A DNA stretch of 64,000 nt from Diplocloster agilis (GTDB taxonomy: Bacteria; Bacillota; Clostridia; Lachnospirales; Lachnospiraceae). Both the position numbers and the translations under genes were made by a program. The first letter of the stretch is position 1, and each line of letters opens with the position of its first letter. Shown here piece by piece: positions 53,258 to 63,034 of this stretch. The notes under the pieces are model-generated. The model had not been told where the DNA came from. It saw only the letters and a list, made by a program, of their open reading frames with translations, and ran no database searches. The DNA lies in the NCBI RefSeq assembly GCF_019042275.1, contig NZ_JAHQCW010000003.1:161394-225393 (forward strand), given 5' to 3'.

Positions 53258-53394
53258 GGTATTCCTCATTTCTATCTTCATTCATGAAAGATTTGCAAGT
53301 TAAAAATTTCCAAAGGGCCGCATTCCGGCGCAGAGCAGATGACCGCCGGTTTATGAAAACAACGCCTGACCGGAATAAGCGCAACGGTAGTATC

Positions 53395-53446
53395 TTGCCT
53401 AAATGGTAAAATATTGCCTAATCAATAGCGAAAGCAATATTTTACC
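53395..53446. promoter_or_regulatory. Operator-like repeats in the AraC-gmd divergent region
   Basis: Two TTGCCTAA units (53395-53402, 53414-53421) are 19 bases apart, a typical AraC-family spacing. A perfect 13-bp inverted repeat GGTAAAATATTGC/GCAATATTTTACC (53405-53446, 16-base centre) overlaps the second unit. No T-run follows, so an operator is more likely than a terminator. The 313-base gap also has an AT-rich stretch (53455-53510) with TATTAT/TATACT possible -10 elements. Confidence 0.5.
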
Positions 53447-53601
53447 TATATAAGTCAATTTTTCACGTATACATTTATATTATACTACTATATACTCACA
53501 AAGAAAAGTAAAAGGCAAGAAAATGATATCGCAAGATAAGAATATTATTTTGCTAAAAAGAAAAATTAGAATGATTTTGCAATCAAGGAGGATTTCAATC
53601 A

Positions 53602-54675
53602 ATGAAAAACACAGCGTTAATCACGGGAATTACGGGACAGGATGGATCCTATCTGGCGGAACTGCTGCTGGAAAAAGGATACGAGGTGCATGGAATCATC
53701 AGAAGACACAGCAGTATCAGTACGGAGCGGATCGACCACCTGATCGATGATCCTGAAATAAACGGCAAAACTTTTTTCCTTCATTACGGGGATCTGACCG
53801 ACACCAGCAGTCTGAACCGTCTGCTGGAAAAAATCCGGCCCACTGAGATTTATAATCTGGCGGCCCAGTCCCATGTGGCCGTATCCTTCGAAGTGCCGGA
53901 ATACACCGCGGAGGTTACCGGAATCGGTACGCTCCGAATCCTGGATGCGATAAAGGAAAGCGACCTGAAATGCAAATTTTACCAGGCGTCCACCTCAGAA
54001 CTGTTCGGCGGCCTGCCGGAGACGGCGCCCCAGAGCGAGAAGACCCCCTTTTATCCGAAGAGCCCTTATGGAGCGGCGAAGTTATATTCCTACTGGATTA
54101 CGGTCAACTACCGGGAGTCCTATGACCTGTTTGCCTGCAATGGAATTTTGTTCAATCACGAATCACCAAGAAGGGGAGAGAACTTCGTGACCCGGAAGAT
54201 CACCCTGGCCGTGGCCTCGATCATGGCCGGAAAACAGGAAAAATTATCGCTGGGCAATATGGACGCCAAACGGGACTGGGGATACGCCGGCGACTATGTG
54301 GAAGGAATGTGGAGAATCCTACAGCAGGAGAAGCCGGGGGATTATGTGCTGGCGACCAATGAAACCCATACCGTAAGGGAATTTGTGGAACTGTCCTTCG
54401 CGGAGGTTGGCATCGATATCGAATGGGTGGGAAGCGGTGTTGAAGAAAAGGGATTTGATAAGAAGACCGGCAGGCTTCTGGTGGATGTGGATCCCCGGTT
54501 CTTCCGGCCGGCCGAGGTGGAATTCCTCTGGGGAGACTGCACCAAAGCGGAGACAGAGCTCGGGTGGCAGCGCCAGGTCAGCTTCCCGAAGCTGGTGTCG
54601 ATGATGGTGGATGAGGATATGAAAACCATTGCCGGAATGAGCGCGAAGGAATTCAGAGAGGCCGGTGAACAATGA
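53602..54675 (+). CDS. gmd: GDP-mannose 4,6-dehydratase
   Basis: A 357-residue extended SDR that converts GDP-D-mannose to GDP-4-keto-6-deoxymannose. [13 protein letters not shown] (8-20), [13 protein letters not shown] (about 84-96), [17 protein letters not shown] (the YxxxK pair) and the GDP-mannose-specific [17 protein letters not shown] (about 185-201). AAGGAGG upstream of the ATG. First gene of the GDP-fucose operon; overlaps fcl by four bases. Confidence 0.95.
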   Translation: MKNTALITGITGQDGSYLAELLLEKGYEVHGIIRRHSSISTERIDHLIDDPEINGKTFFLHYGDLTDTSSLNRLLEKIRPTEIYNLAAQSHVAVSFEVPEYTAEVTGIGTLRILDAIKESDLKCKFYQASTSELFGGLPETAPQSEKTPFYPKSPYGAAKLYSYWITVNYRESYDLFACNGILFNHESPRRGENFVTRKITLAVASIMAGKQEKLSLGNMDAKRDWGYAGDYVEGMWRILQQEKPGDYVLATNETHTVREFVELSFAEVGIDIEWVGSGVEEKGFDKKTGRLLVDVDPRFFRPAEVEFLWGDCTKAETELGWQRQVSFPKLVSMMVDEDMKTIAGMSAKEFREAGEQ

Positions 54676-55616
54676 TGGATAAGAACAGCAAAATCTATGT
54701 GGCCGGGCACCATGGTATGGTGGGTTCTGCGATCGTACGCAGGCTGCAGGGCCAGGGATATCAAAACCTGGTCTTAAGAACCTCAAAAGAGCTGGATCTG
54801 AGACGGCAGGACGAGGTAGAGCGTTTCTTTGTGGAGGAAAAGCCGGACTATGTATTTCTGGCTGCGGCCAAGGTGGGCGGCATTATGGCAAATCAGAGTT
54901 ATCCCGCCGACTTCATGTACGACAATATGATCATGGAAATGAATGTGATCCACAGCGCCTATGAAAATAGAGTAAAAAAACTGATGTTTCTGGGAAGCTC
55001 CTGCATCTATCCCAGGCTTGCGCCTCAGCCTATGCCCGAAAGCTGCCTGCTGACCAGTTCCCTGGAGCAGACCAATGAAGCATACGCGCTGGCGAAAATA
55101 TCCGGATTAAAATATTGCGAATACTTAAACCGGCAGTGCGGTACGGATTATATTTCCGTTATGCCCACCAATCTGTACGGTCCCAATGATAATTACCACC
55201 CGGAGCACTCGCATGTGCTCCCGGCCCTGATCCGGCGTTTCCATGAAGCCAGGGAGGAAGGAAAGGAAGAAGTGGTGATCTGGGGAAGCGGAAAACCGCT
55301 GCGGGAATTCCTGTACGTGGATGATCTGGCCGATGCCTGCGTTTACCTGATGAATGCGTATTCAGGCAATGAAACGGTCAACCTGGGAACCGGAAAAGAA
55401 GTGACGATTGCACAGCTGGCCGAACTGGTGAAAGATGTGGTAGGATATAAAGGAAAGATCACGTATGATCCGTCAAAGCCCGACGGAACGCCCAGAAAGC
55501 TTCTGGATGTCAGCAAGCTGACCGCTCTTGGCTGGACCTATCAGACCGAACTGGAAGAAGGAATCCGTCTGGCCTATGAAGATTTTAAAAATAGTGAGGT
55601 CAGGGCGGAGCGGTAA
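54672..55616 (+). CDS. fcl: GDP-L-fucose synthase
   Basis: A 314-residue SDR epimerase-reductase making GDP-L-fucose from the Gmd product with [19 protein letters not shown] (8-21), [11 protein letters not shown] (about 64-74), [22 protein letters not shown] (YxxxK) and [18 protein letters not shown] (about 165-182). Overlaps gmd by four bases (ATGA). Supplies donor for the GT11 enzyme of cassette C and possibly the fucosyltransferase-like protein of cassette A, both far from this operon. Confidence 0.95.
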   Translation: MMDKNSKIYVAGHHGMVGSAIVRRLQGQGYQNLVLRTSKELDLRRQDEVERFFVEEKPDYVFLAAAKVGGIMANQSYPADFMYDNMIMEMNVIHSAYENRVKKLMFLGSSCIYPRLAPQPMPESCLLTSSLEQTNEAYALAKISGLKYCEYLNRQCGTDYISVMPTNLYGPNDNYHPEHSHVLPALIRRFHEAREEGKEEVVIWGSGKPLREFLYVDDLADACVYLMNAYSGNETVNLGTGKEVTIAQLAELVKDVVGYKGKITYDPSKPDGTPRKLLDVSKLTALGWTYQTELEEGIRLAYEDFKNSEVRAER

Positions 55617-55663
55617 AAAGACTGCCGCTAAGTGCTCATAGCGAATAGAAAAGGTAACGGAAA

Positions 55664-57340
55664 ATGAGAGATTACAAAAAAATATATGAAGAGTGGCTGC
55701 AAGCCCCCTACATTGACGATTATACGAAAACAGAACTGAAAAACTTGACGGAGGAGGAGATACAGGACCGTTTTTATAAGGACCTGGCCTTTGGAACCGG
55801 CGGCCTGCGCGGAAAAATGGGAGCGGGAACAAACCGGATGAACCGCTATACGGTCCGCAAAGCCACCTGCGGCGCGGCGAACGCGTTAAAAGCCCGCTAT
55901 GCAGGCTCTAAGACGCCGCTTCGTGCCGTGATCGCCTACGATTCCAGAAACCATTCCGAGGAGTTCGCGGCGGAAGCGGCCGGCGTGCTGGCTGCCTGCG
56001 GAATCCATGTGACGCTGTTTAACACCCTGATGCCGACTCCGGTATTGTCCTTCGCTGTCCCCTATCTGAACAGCCAAATGGGGATCGTAATCACCGCCAG
56101 CCATAATCCGAAGGAATACAACGGTTACAAAGTCTATGACGAAAAAGGCTGCCAGCTGGTTCCGGACAAAGCGGAATATGTGATCCGATTTGTGGAAGAG
56201 GTGCGGGATTTGCAGAAAATCCCGGTTGCTGATTACCGGACGGCGCTGCAGGAAGGACAGATCGAACTGGCGGGTGAAGAGATATTAGAAGCCTTCCTGG
56301 AGGCTGTGTTAAAACAATCCGGGCTAAAAGACAAAGAAGCGAAGGCTTCCCTGCGGATCGTTTACACCCCGCTCCACGGAACCGGAAACCGGCCTGTCCG
56401 AAAAGTTTTAAAAAAAGCGGGCTTTACACAGGTTTCTGTGGTTGCTGCACAGGAAGAACCGGATGGTGATTTTTCTACCGTACGCTCTCCGAATCCGGAG
56501 GAGAGGGACGCGCTGGATCTGGCTCTCGAACAGGCTAAGCGGGAAAAGGCGGATCTGGTGCTTGGAACCGATCCTGACTGCGACAGAGTCGGAGTGGGGG
56601 TGCTTCATCAGGGAGAATACCGCCTGCTCACGGGAAACCAGATCGGCGCGCTTCTGGTAGCCTGGGTCTGTGAAAAGAAAGCCTCTTCCCTGTCGTCACG
56701 CAGCACCCTGGTCAAAACCATCGTAACCAATGATCTGGGAGCCCGCATTGCTGCGGACTATGGCCTCCAGGTAGTCAATACGCTGACCGGATTCAAGTAT
56801 ATCGGAGACAAGATCTCGGAATATGAGCGCACGGGAGAGAAAAAGTTTGTCATTGGCTATGAGGAGAGTTATGGTTACCTGGCGGGGACCCATGCCAGGG
56901 ACAAGGACGCGGTGGTTTCCGCCCTGATGATCAGTGAGATGGCCGCCGCCGGCAAAGCAAAAGGCAGAACCCTGATTGATGAATTAGAGCTGTTATATAA
57001 GAAATATGGATATTATCTGGACGCCCTGTCCTCCTATACGTTAGAAGGCGCCAAAGGGGTGGAACAGATCCAAAACAGCATGGATAAGCTTAGAAAAGAA
57101 GGGGTGCGCGCCATACCGGGTACCACTAAAATGACAGATTATCTGCAGGAAACAGAAGGACTGCCCAAATCCGATGTTTTAAAATTTTTCTGGCCCGATG
57201 GTTCCTGGATGGCCGCCAGACCTTCCGGAACGGAACCTAAAATAAAATTTTATTATTCCATCTGCGGCAGCGGCCGGGACGAAGCGGAAAAAAGTCTTGG
57301 GACCATACAGCGGCAGGTACGGGAATTGTTAGAGCTGTAA
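55664..57340 (+). CDS. pgcA: Phosphoglucomutase/phosphomannomutase (PgcA type)
   Basis: A 558-residue alpha-phosphohexomutase with FGTGGLRGKMG (about 45-55), serine loop VITASHNPKEYNGYK (about 145-159), metal loop GTDPDCDRVGV (about 303-313), GYEESYGYL and RPSGTEPKIK. The length and DPDCDR match the two-domain-extended PgcA/PGM2 type. Inside the GDP-fucose operon it could provide Man-1-P for ManC as well as Glc-1-P. The substrate preference is inferred from context. Confidence 0.9.
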   Translation: MRDYKKIYEEWLQAPYIDDYTKTELKNLTEEEIQDRFYKDLAFGTGGLRGKMGAGTNRMNRYTVRKATCGAANALKARYAGSKTPLRAVIAYDSRNHSEEFAAEAAGVLAACGIHVTLFNTLMPTPVLSFAVPYLNSQMGIVITASHNPKEYNGYKVYDEKGCQLVPDKAEYVIRFVEEVRDLQKIPVADYRTALQEGQIELAGEEILEAFLEAVLKQSGLKDKEAKASLRIVYTPLHGTGNRPVRKVLKKAGFTQVSVVAAQEEPDGDFSTVRSPNPEERDALDLALEQAKREKADLVLGTDPDCDRVGVGVLHQGEYRLLTGNQIGALLVAWVCEKKASSLSSRSTLVKTIVTNDLGARIAADYGLQVVNTLTGFKYIGDKISEYERTGEKKFVIGYEESYGYLAGTHARDKDAVVSALMISEMAAAGKAKGRTLIDELELLYKKYGYYLDALSSYTLEGAKGVEQIQNSMDKLRKEGVRAIPGTTKMTDYLQETEGLPKSDVLKFFWPDGSWMAARPSGTEPKIKFYYSICGSGRDEAEKSLGTIQRQVRELLEL

Positions 57341-57384
57341 CATAAATGTAAAAGAGTATCCAGGACAGAAAGGAAAGACATTCC

Positions 57385-58737
57385 ATGAATATTATCTTAT
57401 TATCCGGAGGTTCCGGAAAAAGACTGTGGCCCTTATCCAATGACCACCGGTCCAAACAATTTCTGAAGTTATTAAAAAAAGACGACGGAAGCTATGAATC
57501 CATGGTTCAGCGGGTTTACCGCCAGATCAAGGAGGCCGGTATCAAGGCGGACATCGTCATAGCCACCAACGATTCCCAGGTAGACTTTATCAAGACCCAG
57601 CTGGGTGAGAAAGTGAATATCGTAGTGGAACCCGAGCGCAGGGATACCTTTCCGGCTATCGCGCTCTCCAGCGCTTATTTAGCATTGGAGAAGAAGGCGG
57701 ACCCGGAGGAACCGGTACTTGTCCTTCCTGTAGACCCGTACGCGGAATTGGAATATTTCCATGTCATCCAAAGAATGGAAGAGGCCGTACAGCAAAACGC
57801 CGCGGACATTGTCCTGATGGGGATCAAGCCCACCTACCCTTCCGCCAAATACGGATACATCATACCCAAAGACGCCGCTGCCAAAGATGAGGAAACCCGG
57901 TCTCTCTACCATGTAGAGCGGTTCACGGAAAAACCTTCGGAAGAGGAGGCCGGCCGGTTAATTGCCGAAGGCGCTTTCTGGAACGGGGGAGTCTTCGCGT
58001 ACAAACTGGGCTATCTTATGGATCTCATTGACAAATACCAGGCAGGCACTACCTTCGAGGGAATCCGTCAGAATTACGGACGTCTGAAAAAGATCAGCTT
58101 CGACTATGAGGTGGTGGAAAAGGCCAAGTCCGTAGCTATGGTGCCTTACCAGGAAAAATGGAAGGATCTGGGCACCTGGAATACCCTGACCGAAGAGATG
58201 GAGGAAGCCGCGATCGGCCCGGTAACGATCGGGGAGGGCGCTGTAAACACCCACGTCATCAACGAACTGGATATCCCGATGGTAGTGCTTGGGACAACGG
58301 ACCTTGTGGTGGCGGCCAGCCCTGACGGTATCCTGGTCTCGAATAAACACAAAAGTTCTTACTTAAAGCCCTATGTAGACGGCCTCAATGACCGGCCCAT
58401 GTATGAAGAACGCCGTTGGGGAGAATACAAAGTCCTGGACTATATGACCCACGAAGACGGGATCAAATCCCTGACCAAGCATTTGGCGATCAAGGAAGGC
58501 CAGGCGATCAGTTACCAGCGCCATCTGATGCGCGACGAAATCTGGACCGTCATCGACGGCACCGGAGACCTGGTCATCGACGGTCATGTCCGAAACGTCC
58601 GGCGCGGGGATGTAGCTTACATCACGAAGGGGCAGAAACATGCCATGCGGGCTGTCACGGATCTCGAATTCATAGAAGTGCAAATTGGAAAAACGCTTGT
58701 AGAGGAAGACATCGAGCGCCTGGAATGGACCTGGTGA
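57385..58737 (+). CDS. manC: Mannose-1-phosphate guanylyltransferase / mannose-6-phosphate isomerase
   Basis: A 450-residue bifunctional type II enzyme making GDP-mannose. N-terminal nucleotidyltransferase: LLSGGSGKRLWPLSN (5-19), EPERRDTFPAIAL, FTEKP and WNGGVFAY. C-terminal cupin (from about 335) with ERRWGEYKVL, ISYQRHLMRDEIWTVIDGTG and KGQKHAM. Last gene of the gmd-fcl-pgcA-manC operon, followed by a strong terminator. It completes a self-sufficient GDP-fucose supply from mannose phosphates. Confidence 0.93.
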   Translation: MNIILLSGGSGKRLWPLSNDHRSKQFLKLLKKDDGSYESMVQRVYRQIKEAGIKADIVIATNDSQVDFIKTQLGEKVNIVVEPERRDTFPAIALSSAYLALEKKADPEEPVLVLPVDPYAELEYFHVIQRMEEAVQQNAADIVLMGIKPTYPSAKYGYIIPKDAAAKDEETRSLYHVERFTEKPSEEEAGRLIAEGAFWNGGVFAYKLGYLMDLIDKYQAGTTFEGIRQNYGRLKKISFDYEVVEKAKSVAMVPYQEKWKDLGTWNTLTEEMEEAAIGPVTIGEGAVNTHVINELDIPMVVLGTTDLVVAASPDGILVSNKHKSSYLKPYVDGLNDRPMYEERRWGEYKVLDYMTHEDGIKSLTKHLAIKEGQAISYQRHLMRDEIWTVIDGTGDLVIDGHVRNVRRGDVAYITKGQKHAMRAVTDLEFIEVQIGKTLVEEDIERLEWTW

Positions 58738-58770
58738 GGAAGATTAGATTCCTGTTTACAAATGTAAATT

Positions 58771-58810
58771 GCCGCAGCGAACCTGTAAGAAGGGGACGCT
58801 GCGGCTTTTT
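58771..58810 (+). terminator. Rho-independent terminator of the GDP-fucose operon
   Basis: Perfect 9-bp stem GCCGCAGCG/CGCTGCGGC with a 17-base loop, followed by TTTTT. It is 34 bases after the manC stop. Confidence 0.9.
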
Positions 58811-58907
58811 AAATTGCCGTTTGCGCGTCCCGCCGTTGGCATGGTATACTTATTCTGATTAAAATGAAAACGGTTATTGCAGGAGAATAGATCAAAGGAG
58901 AGTTTTG

Positions 58908-59672
58908 ATGTTTGTAGAGGAGAGGCAGAACACGATTGTTTCCCTGGTAAATGAAAAGGGGAAGGTCAGGGTTAAAGATTTAAGTGAGCTGTTCCAGGTG
59001 ACGGAGGACTGCATCAGAAAGGATCTGGCCGCCCTGGAAAAGGCTGGAATGCTCAAGAGGGCTTATGGAGGAGCGGTGCGGAATCGAATCACACCTCATG
59101 AGCTGAATGTGGTACAGCGTAAGGATAAGAATATAGAAGCCAAGCGCAGGATCGCTGAGAAGGCGCTGCGGTTGATCCGGAACGATGATATGATTTATAT
59201 GGATGTGTCCACGGCGAATACGGAACTAGCGAAGCTGTTGGTCAGCTCCGGGCTAAAGGTGACGGTGGTGACGAATATGATTGACGTGATGCTCACGCTG
59301 GCGGTGCCGGATACAAAGATTCACACGGTGTTTATTGGCGGTACCTTTGGCCCGGGAAAAGACGGGTTTATGGGCTGCATGTCTATGGAAGAGATTTCTC
59401 ATTTTAAATTTAACAAGGCGTTTTTGGGAGCGGTTGGCGTGGATCTGTTTGACAATAGCGTCTATACTTACGCGGCGGAAGACGGGATGACGAAGCAGAG
59501 CGCGATCGCGGTCAGCAAAATGATTTATTTGATGTTGGAAACCAGAAAATTCAATACGGACGGCACTTTTAAATATGCCAGGGCGGATGATTTTAACGGT
59601 TTTATTGTAGAAGAGAAGCCCGGGGATGACGTTCTGGACGCCCTGAAAGATTATAGCCTGGAAATTATATGA
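58908..59672 (+). CDS. DeoR-family transcriptional regulator
   Basis: A 254-residue sugar-metabolism type repressor. N-terminal winged helix (about 4-58) with RVKDLSELFQVTEDCIRKDL and the family's LKRAYGGAV end, and a C-terminal DeoRC sensor domain with ISTN-like YMDVSTANTELAKLL and VFIGGTFGPGKDGFMG. AAAGGAG at 58894-58900 fits ATG 58908 rather than TTG 58905. No sugar operon follows it, so the target is unknown. Confidence 0.9.
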   Translation: MFVEERQNTIVSLVNEKGKVRVKDLSELFQVTEDCIRKDLAALEKAGMLKRAYGGAVRNRITPHELNVVQRKDKNIEAKRRIAEKALRLIRNDDMIYMDVSTANTELAKLLVSSGLKVTVVTNMIDVMLTLAVPDTKIHTVFIGGTFGPGKDGFMGCMSMEEISHFKFNKAFLGAVGVDLFDNSVYTYAAEDGMTKQSAIAVSKMIYLMLETRKFNTDGTFKYARADDFNGFIVEEKPGDDVLDALKDYSLEII

Positions 59673-59762
59673 ATCAGGCGGAGCGTTTTAAGTGAAAATA
59701 AGAATCTGTAGGAACAGGCGGTAAATATTTATGCGCCTTTTCTAAGAAAGAGGTACCGTATA

Positions 59763-60182
59763 TTGAGAATGCCGGATGAACCGATCGAATCTGCAATGTT
59801 TGCTCCGTGCGGGATGAATTGTATGGTCTGTTATAAACATTGTTATCACAAAAAGCCCTGTGACGGCTGCTTAAAAAGCGACAGAGGGAAGCCGGAACAT
59901 TGCCGAAAATGTAAAATCAAGGACTGTGTACGGCAAAAGGGGTTCATTTATTGTTTTGATTGCGCCGAATATCCCTGCAAACAGATCAGATATCTGGAAA
60001 AAAGCTATCGCACAAGATACGGTGCAAGCCTTATGGATAACAGCTTGCTCGTGAAAGAAAAAGGGCTGGAGGCATTTATGGAAGAACAAAAGGAGAGCTA
60101 TACCTGCCCGGAGTGCGGAGGTATTATTTCAATTCATGACCTGGAGTGCAGTGAATGCCAAAGAAAGGCGGACAGGAAGTGA
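59763..60182 (+). CDS. DUF3795-type cysteine-rich protein
   Basis: A 139-residue protein with many cysteines arranged as likely metal-binding clusters: CGMNCMVCYKHC, CDGCLKS, HCRKCKIKDC, YCFDCAEYPC and a C-terminal zinc-ribbon-like CPECGG...CSEC. This is the DUF3795 pattern; its function is not known. AAGAGG spaces well to the TTG at 59763, with an in-frame ATG at 59769. Followed by a GNAT gene. Confidence 0.8.
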   Translation: MRMPDEPIESAMFAPCGMNCMVCYKHCYHKKPCDGCLKSDRGKPEHCRKCKIKDCVRQKGFIYCFDCAEYPCKQIRYLEKSYRTRYGASLMDNSLLVKEKGLEAFMEEQKESYTCPECGGIISIHDLECSECQRKADRK

Positions 60183-60213
60183 CAGGAAGTACGAAGAATA
60201 AACGGAGGTTCCA

Positions 60214-60654
60214 ATGATTCGGGAGTATAGAGAAAATGATTTGGAAGCCATACTGAATATGTGGCTAAACGTAAATATTACAGTCCATGATTTTATTTCC
60301 CCTGATTACTGGGTCAATTGTTATGACTCGGTGAAGAAAATGCTCCCGGAATCCACTATATACGTGTACGTGGAGGAAGATGTGATACAGGGGTTTGTGG
60401 GCCTGCAGGGCAACTATGTCGCAGGGCTTTTTGTGGACAAGCCGTACCGGTCAAAAGGGATCGGCAAAGCGCTGCTGGACCATGCAAAAGAGCGGAAGGA
60501 TACCCTGACCCTTCATGTATACAAAGAGAATGCACGTGCGGTAAAATTCTATAAGAGGGAAGGCTTTTTCCCCTTAAGCGAACGAACCGATGAAAATACA
60601 GGCTGCACGGAGATCAGGATGGAATGGGGAAAGGGGATGAATCATGATAGATGA
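60214..60654 (+). CDS. GNAT-family N-acetyltransferase
   Basis: A 146-residue acetyltransferase: IREYRENDLEAILNMW at the start, AGLFVDKPYRSKGIGKALLD (about 71-90, with the acetyl-CoA pyrophosphate-binding RSKGIGKA), and LHVYKENARAVKFYKREGF (about 99-117). The layout resembles YafP/PhnO-like small GNATs. GGAGG upstream. It overlaps the SDR gene by 11 bases. Substrate unknown. Confidence 0.88.
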   Translation: MIREYRENDLEAILNMWLNVNITVHDFISPDYWVNCYDSVKKMLPESTIYVYVEEDVIQGFVGLQGNYVAGLFVDKPYRSKGIGKALLDHAKERKDTLTLHVYKENARAVKFYKREGFFPLSERTDENTGCTEIRMEWGKGMNHDR

Positions 60655-61825
60655 AAGATTGCAGGATTGCCGATACGCGCTGAAAGGACGAAAGGTGCTG
60701 ATCACAGGCGCCGGAGGCGGTATTGGTTATGAGGCTGCCAAAGCGTTTCTCTGTATGGACGCTGCGGTAATTATAGCCGACATTAGCAGGGAAAAGGGCA
60801 GTCAGGCGGTACAGTCTCTTGGCGCTCTGTATCCAAACTCCCGAATGGAGTTTTATGAGATTGATTTGGCCGATGAGCTGCAGATCAGGAGAATGCATAG
60901 CTATCTCATACAAAAGTATGGATTTATCGATGTGGTGATGCACAATGCCGCGGTTATCTATATCGGAAATGTGGAGGAGATATCAAGCGCAGACTGGGAC
61001 AAAAGCTACCGCGTGAATTTCAGGGCCCCTCTCCTTCTGACACAGCTCTTCCTTCCCCAAATGCGCAGCAGAAATGCCGGAACTATCGTATTCGTGCCGT
61101 CATCGGGCGCCGCTCCTTATATGGGCGCATACGAAGTCTTCAAAACCGCTCAGGTAGAATTGTGCAATACCCTGTCCGGCGAACTGGAGGGCACGGATGT
61201 TTTCACCTATTCCATCGGGCCGGGATTGGTAAAAACAGACACTGCCATGCATGGGATTGAGATGGTAGCGCAAAAGATGGGGCTGACCACGGAAGAATTC
61301 TATGCAATGAATGACAGTCATATGCTAAGCGCCCGGGAGGCTGGCTGCGGTTTTGCCGTATCCGTTTTGCACGCGGAAAAATATAACGGACAGGAGATCG
61401 GATCGATCCAGGCGCTGATGGACTGCGGCCTGCTCTCAGTTACAGATTCGGGAAATTCCGATAAAGCCGGGAAAGCACAAACGGATCCGGCCATGATCCG
61501 CAAAATAATACAGATATATAAAGAGCAATACAACGGCTGGATGGAACGGAATATATTTGAGCGCCAATGGGTGTTGCGCGATTTCAAAAAGACGGTGGGA
61601 ATATCGGCCGGCCAGTTTCAAAGCGATATGTTGCAGCAGGAAAAAGAATTAACGGCGGAATCGGAAAATGGATTCACGGTCTACAGGGACCACTTCGAAA
61701 AATTAAAACGTTATTATCAGCGTCAGTATAAACTCTTACAGGGATATGAAAAAAATCCTGATAAACGAAAAGAGCATTCCGATGCCATCCTGTCGTGGAT
61801 TCGCATGTTGGACGAAATCCTGTAA
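60644..61825 (+). CDS. Short-chain dehydrogenase/reductase with a helical C-terminal extension
   Basis: A 393-residue protein. Residues about 14-265 form a classical SDR with TGAGGGIG (21-28), HNAA (100-103), catalytic S153/154, Y163 and K167 (YEVFK). About 125 extra residues follow, charged and mostly helical, which is unusual for the family. AAAGGGGATGAATC supports the ATG inside the GNAT gene. The substrate cannot be read. Confidence 0.85.
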   Translation: MIDERLQDCRYALKGRKVLITGAGGGIGYEAAKAFLCMDAAVIIADISREKGSQAVQSLGALYPNSRMEFYEIDLADELQIRRMHSYLIQKYGFIDVVMHNAAVIYIGNVEEISSADWDKSYRVNFRAPLLLTQLFLPQMRSRNAGTIVFVPSSGAAPYMGAYEVFKTAQVELCNTLSGELEGTDVFTYSIGPGLVKTDTAMHGIEMVAQKMGLTTEEFYAMNDSHMLSAREAGCGFAVSVLHAEKYNGQEIGSIQALMDCGLLSVTDSGNSDKAGKAQTDPAMIRKIIQIYKEQYNGWMERNIFERQWVLRDFKKTVGISAGQFQSDMLQQEKELTAESENGFTVYRDHFEKLKRYYQRQYKLLQGYEKNPDKRKEHSDAILSWIRMLDEIL

Positions 61826-61862
61826 TAGAATAAAGCAAAAGCATGCTCCAAGCTAATTAGGA

Positions 61863-61903
61863 AGGGGCGTTGTGCCGGACGGCTTGCCCGGCAGAACGCC
61901 CCT
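61863..61903. terminator. Hairpin between convergent SDR and MerR genes
   Basis: A 9-bp stem AGGGGCGTT/AACGCCCCT enclosing an inner GCCGG/CCGGC stem. It lies between convergent stops (61825 and 61922). No strong T-run on either strand, so it is a possible two-way terminator. Confidence 0.5.
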
Positions 61904-61921
61904 GCTATGATCTTCGGGATT

Positions 61922-62788
61922 TTACTTTCCGTCAAGATAACATTTCAACGCCCGTCCCATAAAGTTTGACGCGCCTTCCCCATATTTTTTATCGGTCACT
62001 TCAATATACACGGGAACCGATAGATAATTCTCAGCCATCATAGGCCAATAGTTTTCTCCCATATCGATGCCTTTGTTGCATTCATTCGTAAATGCAACCA
62101 GCTCCCGGACGATGTCCTGAACCTCAGGGGAGGAGACGTCCTTAGCCAGATCTGCCGTAAGCCTTCTTGTAATCTCATCCGTTTTCTCGATAAGACTGCC
62201 GGCCTCGGTTGGAGAAACGGCTGGTCCGCCGGACAGAAAATCCTGAAAACTTTTTTCCATGGCGCTTGTGAAAGCTTCTATACTGCCGTACTGTTTTACC
62301 GCCATATCCGCGATTTCTTTCTCCCGGGATTTCAGATCTGAAAACATTGCGTCGAAAGCGTCCATATTACCCATCCGTTTCACAATCTCGTCCGTGTGCG
62401 TTTCTTTAAACTCATTTAAAATACGAAAATATTCACTCATATCAAAATCTTTAAAATCCATACATTTTTCTCCTTTTATCAATTTGTCCAATAGTCCCAA
62501 CAGGGAATTCAGACGATCACGTTTCAACTGTATCAATTCCCGCTGTTTTCTGAATGCGGTTTCCCTGTTAAACAAGGGATCATTCATAATGATTTGTATT
62601 TCTTTTAATGTGAAATCCAGTTCTTTGAAAAACAGAATCTGCTGAAGGGTTTCCAAAGCCTCATCATCGTACAGCCGGTATCCGGCGGCAGTGGTATCGG
62701 TGGGCTTTAAAAGACCGATCTCATCGTAAAACTGCAGAGTCCTCACACTGACTCCCGCAAGCTTGGATACTTGTTTTACCGTCATCAT
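61922..62788 (-). CDS. MerR-family regulator with TipAS-like effector domain
   Basis: A 289-residue regulator from ATG 62788 (AGGTGA eight bases upstream; the frame opens at 62812). N-terminal MerR winged helix: TVKQVSKLAGVSVRTLQFYD (2-21) and GYRLYDDEAL, then a long helix (to about 105) and a C-terminal TipAS-like domain (about 170-289). TipAL-type proteins respond to thiopeptides and other drugs. It is autoregulated in many relatives; the 19-bp spacer promoter upstream fits. Confidence 0.88.
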   Translation of the reverse strand: MMTVKQVSKLAGVSVRTLQFYDEIGLLKPTDTTAAGYRLYDDEALETLQQILFFKELDFTLKEIQIIMNDPLFNRETAFRKQRELIQLKRDRLNSLLGLLDKLIKGEKCMDFKDFDMSEYFRILNEFKETHTDEIVKRMGNMDAFDAMFSDLKSREKEIADMAVKQYGSIEAFTSAMEKSFQDFLSGGPAVSPTEAGSLIEKTDEITRRLTADLAKDVSSPEVQDIVRELVAFTNECNKGIDMGENYWPMMAENYLSVPVYIEVTDKKYGEGASNFMGRALKCYLDGK

Positions 62789-62867
62789 TTCAAAATCACC
62801 TTCTTTTTTCATTCAGAGAATGTCTTTCCGGCCGGCAGCGGAATGTTTTGTAACATCTCTAAAGAAT

Positions 62868-62898
62868 ACATTACACTATCACTATGCGTGAGGGTCAA
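62868..62898 (-). promoter_or_regulatory. MerR-type promoter with 19-bp spacer
   Basis: Reverse strand TTGACC (62898-62893) and TAATGT (62873-62868), spacer 19 bases, the over-long spacing typical of MerR-activated promoters. The spacer includes a TAGTGATAGTG sequence that could be part of the operator. Confidence 0.6.
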
Positions 62899-63016
62899 TA
62901 CCTAAATAAAAAATTACCCTAAAATGTAATAGTTAATTCTTGTTTCACCCTTTAAATTCGTGTTTGACGATTTTACTCTTACACGATTTGTGGTATGGTT
63001 TGATTGGTTAGTGGAT

Positions 63017-63034
63017 TCCTCCATTGTAGGAGGA
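63017..63034 (+). promoter_or_regulatory. Hairpin covering the transposase ribosome site
   Basis: TCCTCC (63017-63022) can pair with GGAGGA (63029-63034) over a 6-base loop, burying the AGGAGG of the IS30 transposase. Such structures keep transposase translation low. Confidence 0.5.

Noticed and set aside
53405..53446. Perfect inverted repeat as a Rho-independent terminator
   Set aside because: The stem is AT-rich and no T-tract follows; its position between divergent genes fits an operator better.
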